From contig CAWAPS010000025.1 of NCBI GenBank assembly GCA_963783945.1, forward strand, positions 1-64,000: a stretch of DNA of 64,000 nucleotides, given 5' to 3'. The position numbers and the translations under genes are program-made. Source of the DNA: CAWAPS01 sp963783945 (GTDB taxonomy: Bacteria > Actinomycetota > Acidimicrobiia > Acidimicrobiales > Palsa-688). Positions 63,555 to 64,000 of the stretch are shown here, piece by piece. Under the pieces are notes generated by a model. That model was given only the letters and a program-made list of their open reading frames with translations. It searched no databases and had not been told where the DNA came from. How positions within the stretch are numbered: position 1 is the first letter of the stretch; the number at the start of each line of letters is the position of its first letter.

Positions 63555-63917
63555 ATGAGCGCACCCCTCATCGCCGTTTCCGTCGACTGCGCCAACGCCG
63601 GCAAGCTGGCCGGCTTCTGGGCCGAGGTCATGGGCCGCCCCGTCGACCCCGACCCCAGCGAGGGCTTCGCCGCCATCGGCCTGGCCTCCGGCGGCGACGG
63701 CGGCCCGGCCTGGATGTTCCATCAGGTCCCTGAAGCCAAGCAGGCCAAAAATCGGGTCCACGTGGATCTGGGCGCCGCCGACCTCGAGGCCGAAGTCGAC
63801 CGCATCCTCACCCTCGGCGCCACCCGGGTGGCCGACATCGACGAGGGCGGCTACCGCTGGACGACCCTTCTCGACCCGGAGGGCAACGAGTTCGATGTGG
63901 TGGCCATGCCCGGCTGA
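63555..63917 (+). CDS. VOC-family (glyoxalase-like) protein
   Basis: 120 residues from ATG at 63555 (AAAGAGGGC upstream). Two beta-alpha-beta-beta units: VSVDCANAGKLAGFWAEVMG RPVD and RVHVDLGAADLEAEVDRILT LGA ... WTTLLDPEGNEFDVV, with DPEGNEF as the typical C-terminal metal-site motif. Likely dimeric; substrate unknown (many actinobacterial relatives are uncharacterised). Confidence 0.9.
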   Translation: MSAPLIAVSVDCANAGKLAGFWAEVMGRPVDPDPSEGFAAIGLASGGDGGPAWMFHQVPEAKQAKNRVHVDLGAADLEAEVDRILTLGATRVADIDEGGYRWTTLLDPEGNEFDVVAMPG

Positions 63918-63960
63918 CCCATGCCCGCGGCCGCAGCAGGCCGCCCCGTAGAGTGCCCCC

Positions 63961-64000
63961 ATGCCGCAAGAGGAGCCCGAGCGCCGGCGGACGCACGCCC
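63961..64000 (+). CDS. Possible start of a further gene (cut by window end)
   Basis: ATG at 63961 followed by PQEEPERRRTHA, open to the window edge. Too short to identify. Confidence 0.25.
   Translation, partial: MPQEEPERRRTHA

Noticed and set aside
63305..63676. Upstream extension of the SDR gene at 62483-63304
   Set aside because: It would translate the MITE-like hairpin and the antisense of the VOC gene; the ATG at 63304 begins the SDR fold directly.

Overview
The window is high-GC DNA from an actinobacterium. Pointers are NarL-type and large ATP-binding LuxR regulators, a mycothiol-type (Rv2466c-like) DsbA protein, DrrAB-like efflux pairs, NodB deacetylases with GYWLVARDGGVFSFG-type repeats (common in Acidimicrobiia and relatives), and an initiator tRNA whose 3' CCA is encoded. 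The exact taxon cannot be fixed from sequence alone. Most of the window is accessory DNA: mobile elements, tRNA scars, and many genes broken by single-base frameshifts. Those frameshifts could be real decay or indel errors in the assembly.

Bases 1-5.2 kb: a decayed response regulator, an intact NarL-type two-component system (1499-3414), two 3'-half tRNA scars (Glu-like, Ala-like), and a collagen-like secreted protein followed by a frameshifted phage Tail-Collar tail. Bases 5.25-11.2 kb: three group II introns. Intron A (5254-9187, minus) is split inside its own reverse-transcriptase gene by intron B (5764-7749), and exact removal of B rejoins the frame, so this is a twintron. Intron C (9203-11203, plus) lies head-to-head with A, only 15 bp away. 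Bases 11.3-14.9 kb: a RIT element (three overlapping tyrosine recombinases, 45-bp terminal inverted repeats) inserted beside a broken integrase; a second RIT-like end follows.

Bases 15.3-28.3 kb: a DUF1254/1214 protein, a MerR regulator with a textbook dyad promoter, broken transporters (BASS, CPA2), a peptidoglycan-binding lipoprotein, two polysaccharide deacetylases, a P-loop kinase-like protein and a remnant of a conjugation module (truncated TraD/TraG-like ATPase). Bases 28.4-33.4 kb: an RCC1 protein and a 1258-residue putative Tat-exported protein. The C-terminal coding cassette of the latter and its downstream DNA (about 650 bp) recur at 40.15-40.80 kb behind a broken Tat-like signal peptide. 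Bases 34-40 kb: a PrsW-like protease overlapping an Ig-like-domain gene, a 905-residue LuxR ATPase followed by a 58-residue protein, and a decayed copy of that LuxR/small-protein pair.

Bases 40.9-43.3 kb: a mobile element of two overlapping tyrosine recombinases with terminal inverted repeats. Bases 43.5-53.1 kb: a broken DUF433 antitoxin, an efflux cluster (MFS, DrrA-like, DrrB-like, siderophore-interacting protein) with a divergent Lrp-type regulator, and an SDR/DUF1330/SDR operon with a divergent TetR regulator. Bases 53.4-58.7 kb: a small coiled-coil ORF, a YaaA/DUF6884-like gene overlapping a GIY-YIG-like gene, and a convergent 1056-residue SNF2 helicase resembling DISARM DrmD, all next to tRNA-fMet and a cluster of TGCCCTATGCA repeats. 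Bases 58.8-64 kb look most like ordinary chromosome: a DrrAB-like ABC pair with a divergent TetR regulator, an Rv2466c-like gene (frameshifted), an SDR, a MITE-like hairpin and a VOC-family protein.

The best candidates for something undescribed are the YaaA-like/GIY-YIG/DrmD-like cassette at the tRNA, the 1258-residue exported protein with its duplicated C-terminal cassette, and the two-recombinase element. The twintron is the cleanest structural observation.
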